The notes under the pieces: generated by a model | What the model was told of the DNA's origin: nothing | What the model saw: the letters and a program-made list of their open reading frames with translations, nothing else | The model's database searches: none | NCBI GenBank assembly: GCA_029881275.1 | Contig: JAOUMX010000009.1 | Location: 1-33,374 of the forward strand | Source of the DNA: Gammaproteobacteria bacterium | Lineage (GTDB): Bacteria; Pseudomonadota; Gammaproteobacteria; SZUA-229 | Direction of reading: 5' to 3' | DNA: 33,374 bases | Made by a program: the position numbers and the translations under genes | Part shown: positions 9,647-19,169 of the stretch, piece by piece | Layout: every line of letters starts with the position of its first letter | How positions within the stretch are numbered: the first letter of the stretch is position 1

Positions 9647-12343
9647 CTAGTACTCCAGGCGTTTATAAAGCCGGTTTTCAATATTACTTTTATAATGCAG
9701 AAAATGACTCACCTGTATGTCATCCCTGCTCTCAACGCCGTAGAATTTTAAAGGCACATCAATATCGGTAACAAAAACAAAACGCCGGCCTTCGCTGATC
9801 ATTCTATTTTTCAGATATTCGGTACATTCCTCAATGACGCGATCACCATAGTCAAGGGAATCAAATTTGACGCCGTCACACGTTAGATTGATCTGATCAC
9901 CGTCGTTTTGACTGTTAACATTAACTTTAATATTAATAAAATCACTATTACCATCCAGCACCTCGGCGCCCACCGGGTAAAACTCCAGCCCACCTAACTG
10001 ATTAGTGGTAATCTGATTGATTTCCAGCACCGGAGGCTCACGATCCTGGTAATTAATTTTTTTAAGTCGATTACGAATATTTCGTATTAACAGAAACCAG
10101 TGGGTAATATAACTTTCCTTGCCATACCAGAGTTGTTTATGAACCCAGAGAGATCCTTTTTCATCCATAACATAGGTTTCGACATGGCGATTATTAATTC
10201 TGAAAAAAAGTTGTATCACACCTGGCTTGTTAAACTCGGCAATAAAATGTAACGGCGTTTCCACCATTGATTGTCTTTCAAGTGCAAATGATCTGAACTC
10301 CGTATTGGGCTGCCCCAGAAAATTCAGTAATTTTTTATCTGTACCCAGTTTTTGTGGCACGAGCAGATCATTCTCCACCTCAACTGCATAATACTCAGCC
10401 GAAATACGAATAATAAAACGCCCGCTATGTTGTTTCTTCTGATAAAAATACTCAATCATTTCTTCATAAACCTGCTCAATACGCTGAGCAAGGTATGTGC
10501 TTTCACCGGATGCATAACCAAAAGGCTGTAATGGCATGGGTTTTTTCATTGCCGATAAAGGTGCATGATGTGTCCATTCACATAAACATTGCAATACGCC
10601 ATCATTACCACTGTACTGACGAACTTCAACACCACCCCAGCTATCGATGATTAACTGCTCGCAATTAGTTAACAGATTTTCTGCACGATCACCGTAATTT
10701 AACGGATCATCAATATCAGTCATTGATTCTATACGCAGTCGAAAAGCATCATTGATAAGTAAATTAAAAAACAGTAACGAATAAACCGGGTGCACAGGAT
10801 GTTGTAATGCCTGCTTTGTAACTTTCAATATGACATCTGGATCCACTTTATGCACTAGAACCTCGAGTGCATAACGTGCTTCAATCTGTTTCACAAGCCT
10901 TAATGGACAGTCAACAGATACCTGTGTGGATTGATCAACAATACGATTCAACCAGGCCCAGGCCACCAGAGATAAAAGACCATTAAAACTGGCAACGGTA
11001 CGTTCTTCATCTTCACCGAGTTCAATATTTAAAGACCACTGCTCACTGCTGATATGATGCCGTATTAAAATTCGATCCTGAACAATATTGGCATTACTGC
11101 GTGTATTCACGATAGCAATCTTATTATCTGCATCGGCTAAAAATTGCTGGATATTTTCTGCCAGCTGAGGAATTGATTCAGCTTCACTTGCCTGCTGCTC
11201 AAAGTGCGTCAGAATAATTTCAAAAATCAGCCTGATTTCTGCAAACAGGGCTTTATTCAAATTCAGGAACATTACCACGTCAATACTATTTGATCTGACA
11301 ATCTGACGGTGATTATCCTGACCACCCGAAATTGCCATTAATACATTTCTGGCCAGGGAGTCGATATTTTGCCCGAGAAACGCGACCAGCTTCTTGAGTG
11401 GCATTGGATGCCGGTAGACAGACACAGACAGATCATCCATAGATTCCTGCAGAAAAAGCTTATACATATCAAGAGGTGTTGTCGATTGAGCTTGTTTTCC
11501 CGTGGTATAGATCAGTTTTTTCAAACGCCAGGCAACACCCTCGCTTGCAGGTAATTCTCTTTGCTTCTTCTCCAGCATCAGCAATTTAAGCCAGGTTAAT
11601 TCCGGAGATTGATGTGCCGCGAATGCAGTGGCAACAGACTGGTCGAGTATTTCATGATGAATGACTCCCGATATGCAACCGAGATTAATATACTCGTCTA
11701 TATTGACGTAACGTGCCTGATTCAGATGCTTAACAAATTCATCGTAATTAATATTATTTTCTGGCGGCACCAACCACCAGACGGGATATTTACCCGCAAG
11801 CAGTAAACTTTCCACATAAAAATGATCAACAAAAAGCGCTGGAGATGAATAATCAAATTTCAATTTACGGAATAGCGCCGCATCAACCAGCTGATTAGCC
11901 GAAATAACATAACCTTTAATATTAAATTCACGACTCTTTAACCAGGTAATTATCCGAGCAAGCTTATTATCGATTCCTTTTTTATCCTCCCGTGATAAGG
12001 CAGGAGCGACAACAACCCAGATAACAATCTGCTCACCAAATACTGGCTGCTGCACAAAAACAGAATCAATCGGCGGATTTTTGATAACAATCTTGTCATC
12101 ATAACTGAATCGATTATTGATTTTTTTTGCATTAACAATAACAGATCTATCAGGCTTATAATTATGTATACCATAAAATGTTTCAGGACCATGATAGCCA
12201 GGTAAGAGGCGATGATTAACATGCAATAAAAATGGAACAAGATTTAACGCAGCCTGCTGTGTCAGATCATAACTTTCAATTAACTGAGTAAGCTGATAAT
12301 TATTCCATGACAGAAAACTGTCTCTGGCATCAACAACATCCAT
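9647..12343 (-). CDS. Class I adenylate cyclase-like protein with degenerate catalytic motif
   Basis: An intact 898-residue protein similar in layout to CyaA-type (class I) adenylate cyclases. Shared landmarks with E. coli CyaA as I recall it are FLLHVNHRLLPGY (38-50), FVDHFYVESLLLAGK (171-185, CyaA LLLDEFYRTAVRLAGK), WWLVPPE and the Asn/Ile-rich YVNIDEYINLGCISG region. The catalytic nucleotidyltransferase signature of CyaA, a Gly-Ser pair followed by S-D-L-D-I-W-V, is absent. The equivalent stretch (about residues 94-112) reads SVFVQQPVFGEQIVIWVVV, so both Asp and the Gly-Ser are lost and the loop is shorter. A downstream Gly/Glu/Asp-rich segment of CyaA is also not visible. I infer no cyclase activity, perhaps a regulatory or scaffold role. 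The start overlaps the MFS stop by one base (TAATG), so the two are probably coupled. Confidence 0.75.
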   Translation of the reverse strand: MDVVDARDSFLSWNNYQLTQLIESYDLTQQAALNLVPFLLHVNHRLLPGYHGPETFYGIHNYKPDRSVIVNAKKINNRFSYDDKIVIKNPPIDSVFVQQPVFGEQIVIWVVVAPALSREDKKGIDNKLARIITWLKSREFNIKGYVISANQLVDAALFRKLKFDYSSPALFVDHFYVESLLLAGKYPVWWLVPPENNINYDEFVKHLNQARYVNIDEYINLGCISGVIHHEILDQSVATAFAAHQSPELTWLKLLMLEKKQRELPASEGVAWRLKKLIYTTGKQAQSTTPLDMYKLFLQESMDDLSVSVYRHPMPLKKLVAFLGQNIDSLARNVLMAISGGQDNHRQIVRSNSIDVVMFLNLNKALFAEIRLIFEIILTHFEQQASEAESIPQLAENIQQFLADADNKIAIVNTRSNANIVQDRILIRHHISSEQWSLNIELGEDEERTVASFNGLLSLVAWAWLNRIVDQSTQVSVDCPLRLVKQIEARYALEVLVHKVDPDVILKVTKQALQHPVHPVYSLLFFNLLINDAFRLRIESMTDIDDPLNYGDRAENLLTNCEQLIIDSWGGVEVRQYSGNDGVLQCLCEWTHHAPLSAMKKPMPLQPFGYASGESTYLAQRIEQVYEEMIEYFYQKKQHSGRFIIRISAEYYAVEVENDLLVPQKLGTDKKLLNFLGQPNTEFRSFALERQSMVETPLHFIAEFNKPGVIQLFFRINNRHVETYVMDEKGSLWVHKQLWYGKESYITHWFLLIRNIRNRLKKINYQDREPPVLEINQITTNQLGGLEFYPVGAEVLDGNSDFINIKVNVNSQNDGDQINLTCDGVKFDSLDYGDRVIEECTEYLKNRMISEGRRFVFVTDIDVPLKFYGVESRDDIQVSHFLHYKSNIENRLYKRLEY

Positions 12344-13593
12344 TATGCAACCTTTACCGGATCTTTTACTTTCATAAGCAATAGCATACCTAGAACAAAC
12401 AACACCAGAATAGATAAAATTGAATAACGGTGATTATCCGTAAGCACAGCAATCAGCCCCATTAAAACCGGACCCAGAACAGCGGCTGCTTTGCCCATCA
12501 TATTGTAGATACCAAAGTATTCTGCTGCCCGCTCGGCAGGAATCATACGCGCATAAAATGACCGGCTTAACGCCTGAACCCCGCCCTGCACCAGCCCGAT
12601 CATAATCGCCAGACCGTAAAATTCTGTAACAGATTCCATTTGATATCCCCACAGGGTAATCAGAGCATAGACAATGAGACCTGCAAACAGGGCGCGTCTG
12701 GTACCAATTCTGTCTCCAATATGGCTATAGAGTATAGCGGCAGGAAAGCCAACAAACTGAGTAATCAGTAAAGCAATAATTAAATCACCCGAATCAAATC
12801 CCAGTGCCAGACCATAATCCACTGCCATACGAATAATCGTATCGACGCCATCTATATAGATCCAGTAGGCCAGTAAAAAAATCCTGATCTGCTTATCAGC
12901 CAGAACATGCCGAAAGGTTCTGGCTGTTTCTGAAAAGACCCGTGACACAGAAACTTTACTGACAATCACCGGCCTGGATTCAGTTACCCAGAAAGCCAGC
13001 GGCATTGAAAACACAAACCACCAAATTGCGGTTAACACGAATGAAAACAGAACCACATCCATGACCTGTGTAAAACCAAACAGCGCAGGTTGCTCGGTCA
13101 TGAATACACACAAGGCTAATAAAATCCCGCCGCCCAGATAGCCAAAACCATAACCAAGCCCCGAAATTTTATCGATGTGCTGGTTGCGACTAACATCAAC
13201 TATCAGGGCATCATAAAAAACATTGGCACCCATGAAACCCAGCATGCCTGTAACATAGGCAATCAGCACTAACCACCAGAGTCCCGCAGGCACTGTATAA
13301 AACATCATGGTTGCAACCACACCAAGCAACATAAACAACAGCAATAGTCGCTTACGAATACCGGCGCAATCAGCAAGCGCACCCAGCAAAGGAGCAAGAA
13401 CAACGATCATAAGACTGGCAATAGAATTTGCCGACCCCAGCCAGAAGGTACTTTGTTCCGTGGTTAATTCACTGGCCCAATATTGTTTAAACACAACCGG
13501 AAAAAATCCGGCAATAACAACCGTCGCAAATACTGAATTAGCCCAGTCATAAAATGCCCAGCCCCATACCTGTTTATCTCTTATTATTTTCAT
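12343..13593 (-). CDS. MFS transporter, UMF1/Atg22-like family
   Basis: A 416-residue inner-membrane protein with about twelve hydrophobic segments. The start, KQVWGWAFYDWANSVFATVV, carries the W-x-x-Y-D-W-A-N-S signature of the Atg22/UMF1 branch of the major facilitator superfamily (PF11700). The loop LLGALADCAGIRKRLLLLF is the MFS A-motif (G-x-x-x-D-x-x-G-x-R-K/R). FGFTQV and later SRSFYARMIPAERAAEYFGIYN match the conserved second-half loop. Yeast Atg22 exports vacuolar amino acids; the substrate of bacterial members is unknown. It is the first gene of a two-gene unit with the cyclase-like gene. The ATG at 13593 lacks a good ribosome-binding site. Confidence 0.88.
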   Translation of the reverse strand: MKIIRDKQVWGWAFYDWANSVFATVVIAGFFPVVFKQYWASELTTEQSTFWLGSANSIASLMIVVLAPLLGALADCAGIRKRLLLLFMLLGVVATMMFYTVPAGLWWLVLIAYVTGMLGFMGANVFYDALIVDVSRNQHIDKISGLGYGFGYLGGGILLALCVFMTEQPALFGFTQVMDVVLFSFVLTAIWWFVFSMPLAFWVTESRPVIVSKVSVSRVFSETARTFRHVLADKQIRIFLLAYWIYIDGVDTIIRMAVDYGLALGFDSGDLIIALLITQFVGFPAAILYSHIGDRIGTRRALFAGLIVYALITLWGYQMESVTEFYGLAIMIGLVQGGVQALSRSFYARMIPAERAAEYFGIYNMMGKAAAVLGPVLMGLIAVLTDNHRYSILSILVLFVLGMLLLMKVKDPVKVA

Positions 13594-13620
13594 GATTTAT
13601 ATAACAATCTTTATATAATC

Positions 13621-13650
13621 TTGTTTATATTAGCTAAAAGTCTATATAGT
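13621..13650 (+). promoter_or_regulatory. Candidate promoter for the 13681 gene
   Basis: TTGTTT at 13621-13626 and TATAGT at 13645-13650 with an 18-base spacer, about 30 bases before the ATG. The whole 87-base gap between divergent genes is very AT-rich, so chance matches are likely. The minus-strand TATA-like runs at 13600-13620 could serve the MFS gene. Confidence 0.4.
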
Positions 13651-13680
13651 ATAGTTAGAATCTGACAACTGCAGAGATAT

Positions 13681-14301
13681 ATGAATAGAACTTTTCTAAT
13701 TCTGTTAATGATTGGCACAGCCTTAATGGTGGCCGTCATCGGCAGCAGAGAGACGCATGATACAATTGATACCATGCCCTGGCATATTCAGGTTGTGGAT
13801 AATGGTTATACCCGAATCTTTGGCATCACTCTGGGCAAAACAAATATTCAGGATGCTCATCAGATTCTTGCCCATTTCTCAGAAACCCGTTTATACACAG
13901 TCAATAATAAAATTGAATTACAGGCACATTTTGATGAATTCAGTCTCGGTGGCTTATTAGCTGAAATTGACCTGATCTATGATATTCCTGAAACACTGCT
14001 GATTGAATTACAGCAACATGCAATGGACAGTGAACAGGGTGAATATCAGATTCTGAATGACGACCTGCTGATGAATCTGCTTACCACACCGATAAAACAG
14101 CTTATCTATAACCCATCCATTGATTACGACAGTGATATCATTACACAGCGATTTGGGTTACCCGAAAGCAGCGAAACTGTTAATGACACGGTTGAAAAGC
14201 TCAACTATCCCGATATTGGACTGGTTATTTATTTAAATACAAAAGGCCCCGAAAAATTTATTTATTCTCAGTTAGCAACAGCCTTTCCATCTAAAAACTA
14301 A
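13681..14301 (+). CDS. Membrane-anchored protein of unknown function
   Basis: A 206-residue protein that I do not recognise. Residues 4-21 form a single hydrophobic helix ([18 protein letters not shown]) that is followed by polar sequence, so the bulk probably faces the periplasm. The soluble part contains [17 protein letters not shown], a pattern reminiscent of SmpA/BamE-like 'G-x-T-x-x-x-V/A' domains but not close enough to assign. There are no cysteines. It converges on prfC, and the two stop codons overlap by four bases (TAA at 14299-14301 against prfC TAG at 14298-14300), leaving no room for a separate terminator. Confidence 0.75.
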   Translation: MNRTFLILLMIGTALMVAVIGSRETHDTIDTMPWHIQVVDNGYTRIFGITLGKTNIQDAHQILAHFSETRLYTVNNKIELQAHFDEFSLGGLLAEIDLIYDIPETLLIELQQHAMDSEQGEYQILNDDLLMNLLTTPIKQLIYNPSIDYDSDIITQRFGLPESSETVNDTVEKLNYPDIGLVIYLNTKGPEKFIYSQLATAFPSKN

Positions 14302-15893
14302 ACTTCATAAATCCCGTGTTCGCGGGTAGCCAGGAATTTAATATCAGGCCAGCGTTCCATGGTCATATCCAGATTAACACGAGTCGGCGCTATATAAACC
14401 AGATCCCCGGCATGATCCAGTGCCAGGTTACTCGCAACTTTATCCTTGAACTGATTGAGCATTTTCTCATCATCACATTCTACCCAGCGAGCCGTTGTCA
14501 CACTGACATTTTCAAATGAACATTCAACGCCATATTCATCTTTAAGACGATGAGCAACAACATCGAACTGCAACACACCCACAGCACCCAGAATAAGATC
14601 ATTTTTTGTTAACGGCCGATATAACTGAGTCGCACCTTCTTCACAAAGCTGAATCAGACCTTTTTGCAAGGCTTTCATTTTTAGCGGGTCACGCAACTGT
14701 GCCCGACGAAACAGTTCGGGTGCGAAGTTCGGAATACCGGTAAAGAAAAGATCTTCACCTAATGTGAAGGTATCACCAATGCGAATGGTACCGTGATTAT
14801 GCAGACCGATAATATCACCGGCAAATGCTTCTTCAACATGATCACGATCCGATGCCATAAACGTCACGGCATCACTAAGCTTGATATCTTTTTTAATACG
14901 CACATGTTTGACTTTCATGCCCTTCTGAAAAGTGCCTGAACAAATACGCAGAAATGCTATTCGATCCCGATGCTGTGGATCCATATTGGCCTGAATTTTA
15001 AAAACAAAACCAGTGAATTTTTCTTCTTCTGCTTCGACCACTCGCTTACCTGCATCCCGTGATTTTGGATAAGGCGCATAAACATCCAGTGCATCGAGCA
15101 ATTCTTTAATACCAAAATTGTTAATGGCGGAGCCGAAAAATACCGGTGTTAAACGGCCTTCACGATATGCCTGAAGATCAAATTCATGACTGGCACCTTT
15201 GACCAGTTCAATTTCATCACGTAATTCCTGTGCCAGGTGCCCCAGTTTTTCATCCAGTGCCGGGTTATCCAGCCCCTGAATAACCTCACCCGCCTGAATT
15301 TTGCCACCATGGGTTGCACTGAAAAAATGCACACTATCATTATAAAGATGAAATACACCCTTAAAACCCTTACCCATACCAATCGGCCAGGTCATGGGGG
15401 CGCACTGAATGTTTAATATGTTTTCGACTTCATCGAGTAATTCAATGGGTTCGCGTGCTTCACGATCCATTTTATTCACAAAGGTAATAATCGGCGTATC
15501 GCGTAAACGACAGACATCCATGAGTTTAATGGTACGTTCCTCAACCCCTTTTGCGGCATCGATAACCATTAATGCTGAATCCACTGCAGTTAATGTCCGA
15601 TAGGTATCCTCAGAGAAATCCGCGTGTCCAGGTGTATCCAGTAAATTGATAATGCAGTCATTATGGGGAAACTGCATAACAGATGAGGTTACCGAAATAC
15701 CACGCTGTTTTTCCAGCTCCATCCAGTCTGAAGTTGCATGGCGTGCCGCCTTACGGCCTTTGACAGTACCCGCCATCTGAATAGCACCACCGAATAACAG
15801 CAGCTTCTCAGTCAGCGTGGTTTTACCCGCATCGGGATGGGAGATAATGGCAAATGTGCGTCGTCGCTGCATTTGCTGTAGATAATCAGACAT
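14298..15893 (-). CDS. prfC: Peptide chain release factor 3
   Basis: RF3 is a translational GTPase that recycles RF1/RF2 from the ribosome after termination. The 531-residue protein has the G1 loop HPDAGKTT (19-26), switch [19 protein letters not shown]4 NKMDR, and the characteristic RF3 segment [31 protein letters not shown]. The later EF-Tu-like domain 2 and C-terminal region (FEPELF-like [16 protein letters not shown]) follow. The ATG at 15893 has no strong Shine-Dalgarno. It lies 179 bases downstream of rimI on the same strand and has its own promoter candidate. Confidence 0.97.
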   Translation of the reverse strand: MSDYLQQMQRRRTFAIISHPDAGKTTLTEKLLLFGGAIQMAGTVKGRKAARHATSDWMELEKQRGISVTSSVMQFPHNDCIINLLDTPGHADFSEDTYRTLTAVDSALMVIDAAKGVEERTIKLMDVCRLRDTPIITFVNKMDREAREPIELLDEVENILNIQCAPMTWPIGMGKGFKGVFHLYNDSVHFFSATHGGKIQAGEVIQGLDNPALDEKLGHLAQELRDEIELVKGASHEFDLQAYREGRLTPVFFGSAINNFGIKELLDALDVYAPYPKSRDAGKRVVEAEEEKFTGFVFKIQANMDPQHRDRIAFLRICSGTFQKGMKVKHVRIKKDIKLSDAVTFMASDRDHVEEAFAGDIIGLHNHGTIRIGDTFTLGEDLFFTGIPNFAPELFRRAQLRDPLKMKALQKGLIQLCEEGATQLYRPLTKNDLILGAVGVLQFDVVAHRLKDEYGVECSFENVSVTTARWVECDDEKMLNQFKDKVASNLALDHAGDLVYIAPTRVNLDMTMERWPDIKFLATREHGIYEV

Positions 15894-15922
15894 AGAAATT
15901 ACACATCAAAACAAAGTGGGGA

Positions 15923-15951
15923 ATTATACATCAAGATAATTAGAGAATTAC
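15923..15951 (-). promoter_or_regulatory. Candidate promoter for prfC
   Basis: On the minus strand TATAAT lies at 15928-15923, preceded by TG; the matching -35 position (15951-15946) reads GTAATT, which is poor. A start near 15916 would leave a leader of about 22 bases. Plausible mainly because of the perfect -10 and its position. Confidence 0.35.
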
Positions 15952-16072
15952 GCCTGTACGGGTATTATTCCTTATTTTCATCGACTGAAATATCAACACC
16001 ACCAGGTTATAAACAGTGTGACACCGGAGGGATCCCGTCCGCATAGCTAGTTATGCTTTGGCAAAAACCGGC

Positions 16073-16567
16073 TTAATCCTCACTCTCAGCCTCTGTGATA
16101 TTGAGTGCTTTGGCAAAAACCAGCGCATTCTCTTTACCGTCTTTTGCCGGGTAATAGTCCTTTCGGACACCAAGCTCATTAAAACCTTCGTTCTGATAAA
16201 GATTAATTGCGATGTCATTGGATTCTCTGACTTCAAGGAATATAGAATCGGCTCCCTTCTGTTCTGCCACTTCCATTAATTTATGTAACATTTTTTTACC
16301 CAGCCCCTGGCCCCGGCACTCGTTGGAAACACAGAGATTTAGAATATGCGCCTCATTGGCGGCAATGGAAATAATGCCGTAGGCCTCTATCACTGCATCC
16401 TGTAGATAAACAAAACAGTTATATCCGACGCGGATACAGTCTCGAAAGATGCCCACCGTCCAGGGGCAGGTATAAGCATTTTCTTCGATTTCAATAATCC
16501 GCGGCACATCATCAAAATACATGGGCCTGAAACCGGTTACTGGTTCTAGATCAGGATTTAACGACAT
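16073..16567 (-). CDS. rimI: Ribosomal protein bS18-alanine N-acetyltransferase
   Basis: GNAT-family acetyltransferase that acetylates the N-terminal Ala of ribosomal protein S18. The 164 residues include IEENAYTCPWTVGIFRDC (about 26-43, the E-x-x-x-Y/F-x-x-P-W of RimI), the acetyl-CoA loop NECRGQGLGKKML (around 82-94) and FLEVRESNDIAINLYQNEGF. It starts two bases after the uracil-DNA glycosylase stop, and this pair is a common gammaproteobacterial neighbourhood. The C-terminal tail ITEAESED is acidic, and its coding end is followed by a short direct repeat of the VFAKA codons (see findings). Confidence 0.92.
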   Translation of the reverse strand: MSLNPDLEPVTGFRPMYFDDVPRIIEIEENAYTCPWTVGIFRDCIRVGYNCFVYLQDAVIEAYGIISIAANEAHILNLCVSNECRGQGLGKKMLHKLMEVAEQKGADSIFLEVRESNDIAINLYQNEGFNELGVRKDYYPAKDGKENALVFAKALNITEAESED

Positions 16568-16569
16568 AA

Positions 16570-17349
16570 CTAACTATTGTTGAGTAATTGCTTTACTGCA
16601 AGCAGATCCTGCCATGATTTTCGTTTTTCAATGGGCTTGCGCAATAGATAGGCAGGATGATAACTGACCCGCATGGCAATGCCATTGTAAGTATGTTTTT
16701 TCTCGCGTAACACAGCCAGCGTTTCATGACTCACTAGCAAATGCTGGGCAGCAATACGACCCAGGGCCAGTATTATTTTAGGTTGTACCAGTTTTATCTG
16801 TTGCTGCAAATAGGCATCACAACAGACAATTTCACTGGTATGAGGTTTTCTGTTATCGGGCGGGCGACACTTCAGAACATTGGCAATATAGACCTTCTGC
16901 CTGTCCAGACCGATGGCCTGTAACATCGCATCCAGCAAATGCCCGGCGTGACCAACAAATGGCTCACCCTGACGATCTTCATCTTCGCCGGGCGCTTCAC
17001 CAATGAGCATCAGATCTGCATCAGGATTACCGGTGCCGAACACCGTCTGTGTACGCAGGGTATGCAATTCACACAGCTGACACTGACTGACAACCTGCTT
17101 TAACGACTCCCAGCCTAATGATGAAATATCTGTGGTGACCGGTTTATCAACAACATCACTTACCTCCGGTTGATGACTGTCATCAACTGCAGAAACCTGA
17201 TCATCAGGCAGAGATGTAATTTGAAGTGGCGCATCCGGCTGATGCTTTAGACACCATGGCTGTATATCCATGGCGTTTAGATACTCGAGCCGCGTGGCTT
17301 CATCAAGACAGCATCCCTGCTCAATGGTCCTGTCGTTCTGATTTGGCAT
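16570..17349 (-). CDS. Uracil-DNA glycosylase, family 4 (4Fe-4S)
   Basis: Removes uracil from DNA to start base-excision repair. The catalytic half has motif [18 protein letters not shown] (about 119-135 counting from the upstream GTG), [10 protein letters not shown] and the C-terminal SYHPAYLLR (H233 in that count). Four cysteines are placed as in the iron-sulfur family 4/5 enzymes: C92-x-x-C95, C163 and C178/C179. The first ~85 residues are a variable, probably disordered leader common in proteobacterial members. The start is ambiguous: ATG at 17349 or GTG at 17355, six bases further up and two bases from the leuA stop. I took the ATG. It is likely cotranscribed with leuA and rimI. Confidence 0.92.
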   Translation of the reverse strand: MPNQNDRTIEQGCCLDEATRLEYLNAMDIQPWCLKHQPDAPLQITSLPDDQVSAVDDSHQPEVSDVVDKPVTTDISSLGWESLKQVVSQCQLCELHTLRTQTVFGTGNPDADLMLIGEAPGEDEDRQGEPFVGHAGHLLDAMLQAIGLDRQKVYIANVLKCRPPDNRKPHTSEIVCCDAYLQQQIKLVQPKIILALGRIAAQHLLVSHETLAVLREKKHTYNGIAMRVSYHPAYLLRKPIEKRKSWQDLLAVKQLLNNS

Positions 17350-17357
17350 TGACACGT

Positions 17358-18908
17358 TTACACGTCGCCCAGTTGAGGATGCTCCCTGTCTTCTGGCAGC
17401 ATAACTTTGTTCAGTGCATTGATATACGCCTTGGCAGAGGCAACGACAATGTCGGTGTCCGCACCCTGACCATGCACAATACGGCCATTGTGTGACAGAC
17501 GAACCGTTACTTCGCCCTGTGAATCCGTGCCACTGGTAATATTATTAACGGAATACAGTTGCAGTTCGGTATTACTTTTCACTACCTGCTCTATGGCTTT
17601 ATACGCTGCATCCACTGGTCCACTGCCCTTGGCTGTTGCAGAACATTCTTCACCGTTGAGATTAATAACAATATCTGCTTCCGGTATTTCACCGGTTTCT
17701 GAACACACCTTAAGCCTGACCAGTTTAACGTGTTCATTGATGGCCATTTTATTGGTATCGGCAACCAGCGCCTGCAAATCTTCATCAAAAATTTCATGCT
17801 TCTTATCAGCCAGATCCTTAAAACGGGCAAACGCATCATTCAGTTCTTCTTCTGAACCCAGATCTATACCCAGATCTTCAAGACGGGTTTTTAATGCATT
17901 ACGCCCGGAATGTTTGCCAAGCACAATGCGATTTTCTTTCCAGCCAACATCCTGTGCCCGCATAATTTCGTAAGTCTCACGGCTTTTTAATACACCATCC
18001 TGGTGAATACCGGATTCATGGGCAAATGCATTAGCACCGACAATGGCTTTATTCGGTTGCACAGGAAAGCCGGTAATACCGGATACCAGCCTGGAACAGG
18101 GCACGATCTGAGTTGTATCCAGTGTCGTATCACAGGTAAATAAATCCTGCCGCGTACGCACAGCCATGACCACTTCTTCAAGGGATGCATTACCGGCACG
18201 TTCACCCAGACCATTAATGGTACATTCAACCTGACGCGCACCATTCAGAACCGCTGACAGGGAATTGGCCACTGCCAGCCCCAGATCATTATGACAATGC
18301 ACGGAAAATACAGCCTTATCTGAATTGGGTATACGGTGAATCAGTGTACCAATCAAATCGCCAAACTGGTTTGGCAGGTTATAACCCACGGTATCCGGGA
18401 TATTGATTGTAGTGGCACCGGCCTTGATAACCGCTTCTATCACACGGCAAAGAAAATCCGTTTCTGATCGACCGGCATCTTCGGGAGAGAATTCCACATT
18501 GTCGGTAAATTTGCGCGCCATCTTCACCGCTGCAACCGCCTGTTCCAGAACCATGTCCGGCTCCATGCGCAGTTTCATTTTCATATGGATAGGTGATGTC
18601 GCTATAAAGGTATGAATACGCGATGAGTTGGCATTTTTCAATGCTTCACCGGCACGATTAATATCTTTTTCCAGGGCACGGGCAAGCCCACAAACGGTAC
18701 TGTCTTTTACGGCTTCTGCAACAGCCTGTACAGATTCAAAATCACCGGGACTGGCGATGGGGAAACCCGCTTCAATAATATCAACACGCATTCGTTCCAG
18801 TGCTTTTGCAATACGCACTTTTTCGTCTTTGGTCATAGACGCGCCCGGGCTTTGTTCGCCATCACGCAATGTTGTATCAAAAATTATTAATTTGTCACCT
18901 GAACTCAT
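17358..18908 (-). CDS. leuA: 2-isopropylmalate synthase
   Basis: First committed step of leucine synthesis: acetyl-CoA plus 2-ketoisovalerate to 2-isopropylmalate. The 516-residue protein has [16 protein letters not shown] (9-24, catalytic Arg and metal Asp), the metal-binding [27 protein letters not shown] and [14 protein letters not shown]. The C-terminal ~130 residues form the LeuA regulatory domain that binds leucine for feedback inhibition. The ATG at 18908 follows GGAG with a seven-base spacer. It lies downstream of ilvI-ilvH-ilvC-pssA on the same strand but has its own strong promoter candidate and a leader of about 220 bases. Confidence 0.97.
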   Translation of the reverse strand: MSSGDKLIIFDTTLRDGEQSPGASMTKDEKVRIAKALERMRVDIIEAGFPIASPGDFESVQAVAEAVKDSTVCGLARALEKDINRAGEALKNANSSRIHTFIATSPIHMKMKLRMEPDMVLEQAVAAVKMARKFTDNVEFSPEDAGRSETDFLCRVIEAVIKAGATTINIPDTVGYNLPNQFGDLIGTLIHRIPNSDKAVFSVHCHNDLGLAVANSLSAVLNGARQVECTINGLGERAGNASLEEVVMAVRTRQDLFTCDTTLDTTQIVPCSRLVSGITGFPVQPNKAIVGANAFAHESGIHQDGVLKSRETYEIMRAQDVGWKENRIVLGKHSGRNALKTRLEDLGIDLGSEEELNDAFARFKDLADKKHEIFDEDLQALVADTNKMAINEHVKLVRLKVCSETGEIPEADIVINLNGEECSATAKGSGPVDAAYKAIEQVVKSNTELQLYSVNNITSGTDSQGEVTVRLSHNGRIVHGQGADTDIVVASAKAYINALNKVMLPEDREHPQLGDV

Positions 18909-18929
18909 GACTCTGCTCCGCTATTCGGA

Positions 18930-19016
18930 TTATTTTTTATAGAAAGTTTTTAGTGCGTATTCTACCTCGCCAGGAATTCTGTTATCTGCCCTAAGGCAGT
19001 AGCAGAAATAGCGCAT
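18930..19016 (-). CDS. Possible small leader ORF upstream of leuA
   Basis: ATG at 19016 opens a 28-codon frame ending TAA at 18930-18932, just 21 bases before leuA. The peptide begins MRYFCYCLRADNRIPG and ends with a lysine pair. It lies in the ~220-base leader predicted from the leuA promoter. It does not have the run of leucine codons expected of a classic attenuator peptide; it has two leucine codons, both uncommon (CTT and CTA). No good ribosome-binding site precedes it. Chance occurrence is quite possible. Confidence 0.2.
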   Translation of the reverse strand: MRYFCYCLRADNRIPGEVEYALKTFYKK

Positions 19017-19136
19017 GGCCAGAAAGAACAGAGCTGTGAGACAGACACAATACAACATCACTCTGCTGAGTGAATGCATTAACCAATTGTAATCTGTGTT
19101 GTTTCATAGAGCCTACATGGATGCATGTTTGATTAG

Positions 19137-19165
19137 ACTATAACGATAATTCCTGTCTTTGCCAA
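19137..19165 (-). promoter_or_regulatory. Candidate sigma-70 promoter for leuA
   Basis: On the minus strand TTGGCA (19165-19160) and TATAGT (19142-19137) are separated by exactly 17 bases. It sits only a few bases past the pssA stop codon. The start site would be near 19130, about 220 bases before the leuA ATG, an unusually long leader for a simple biosynthetic gene. Confidence 0.55.
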
Positions 19166-19169
19166 GTCT

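Noticed and set aside
16025-16056. Hairpins CGGA...TCCG and GCATA...TATGC downstream of rimI as a terminator
   Set aside because: Stems are short and no T-run follows on the minus strand, so I could not support a terminator call.
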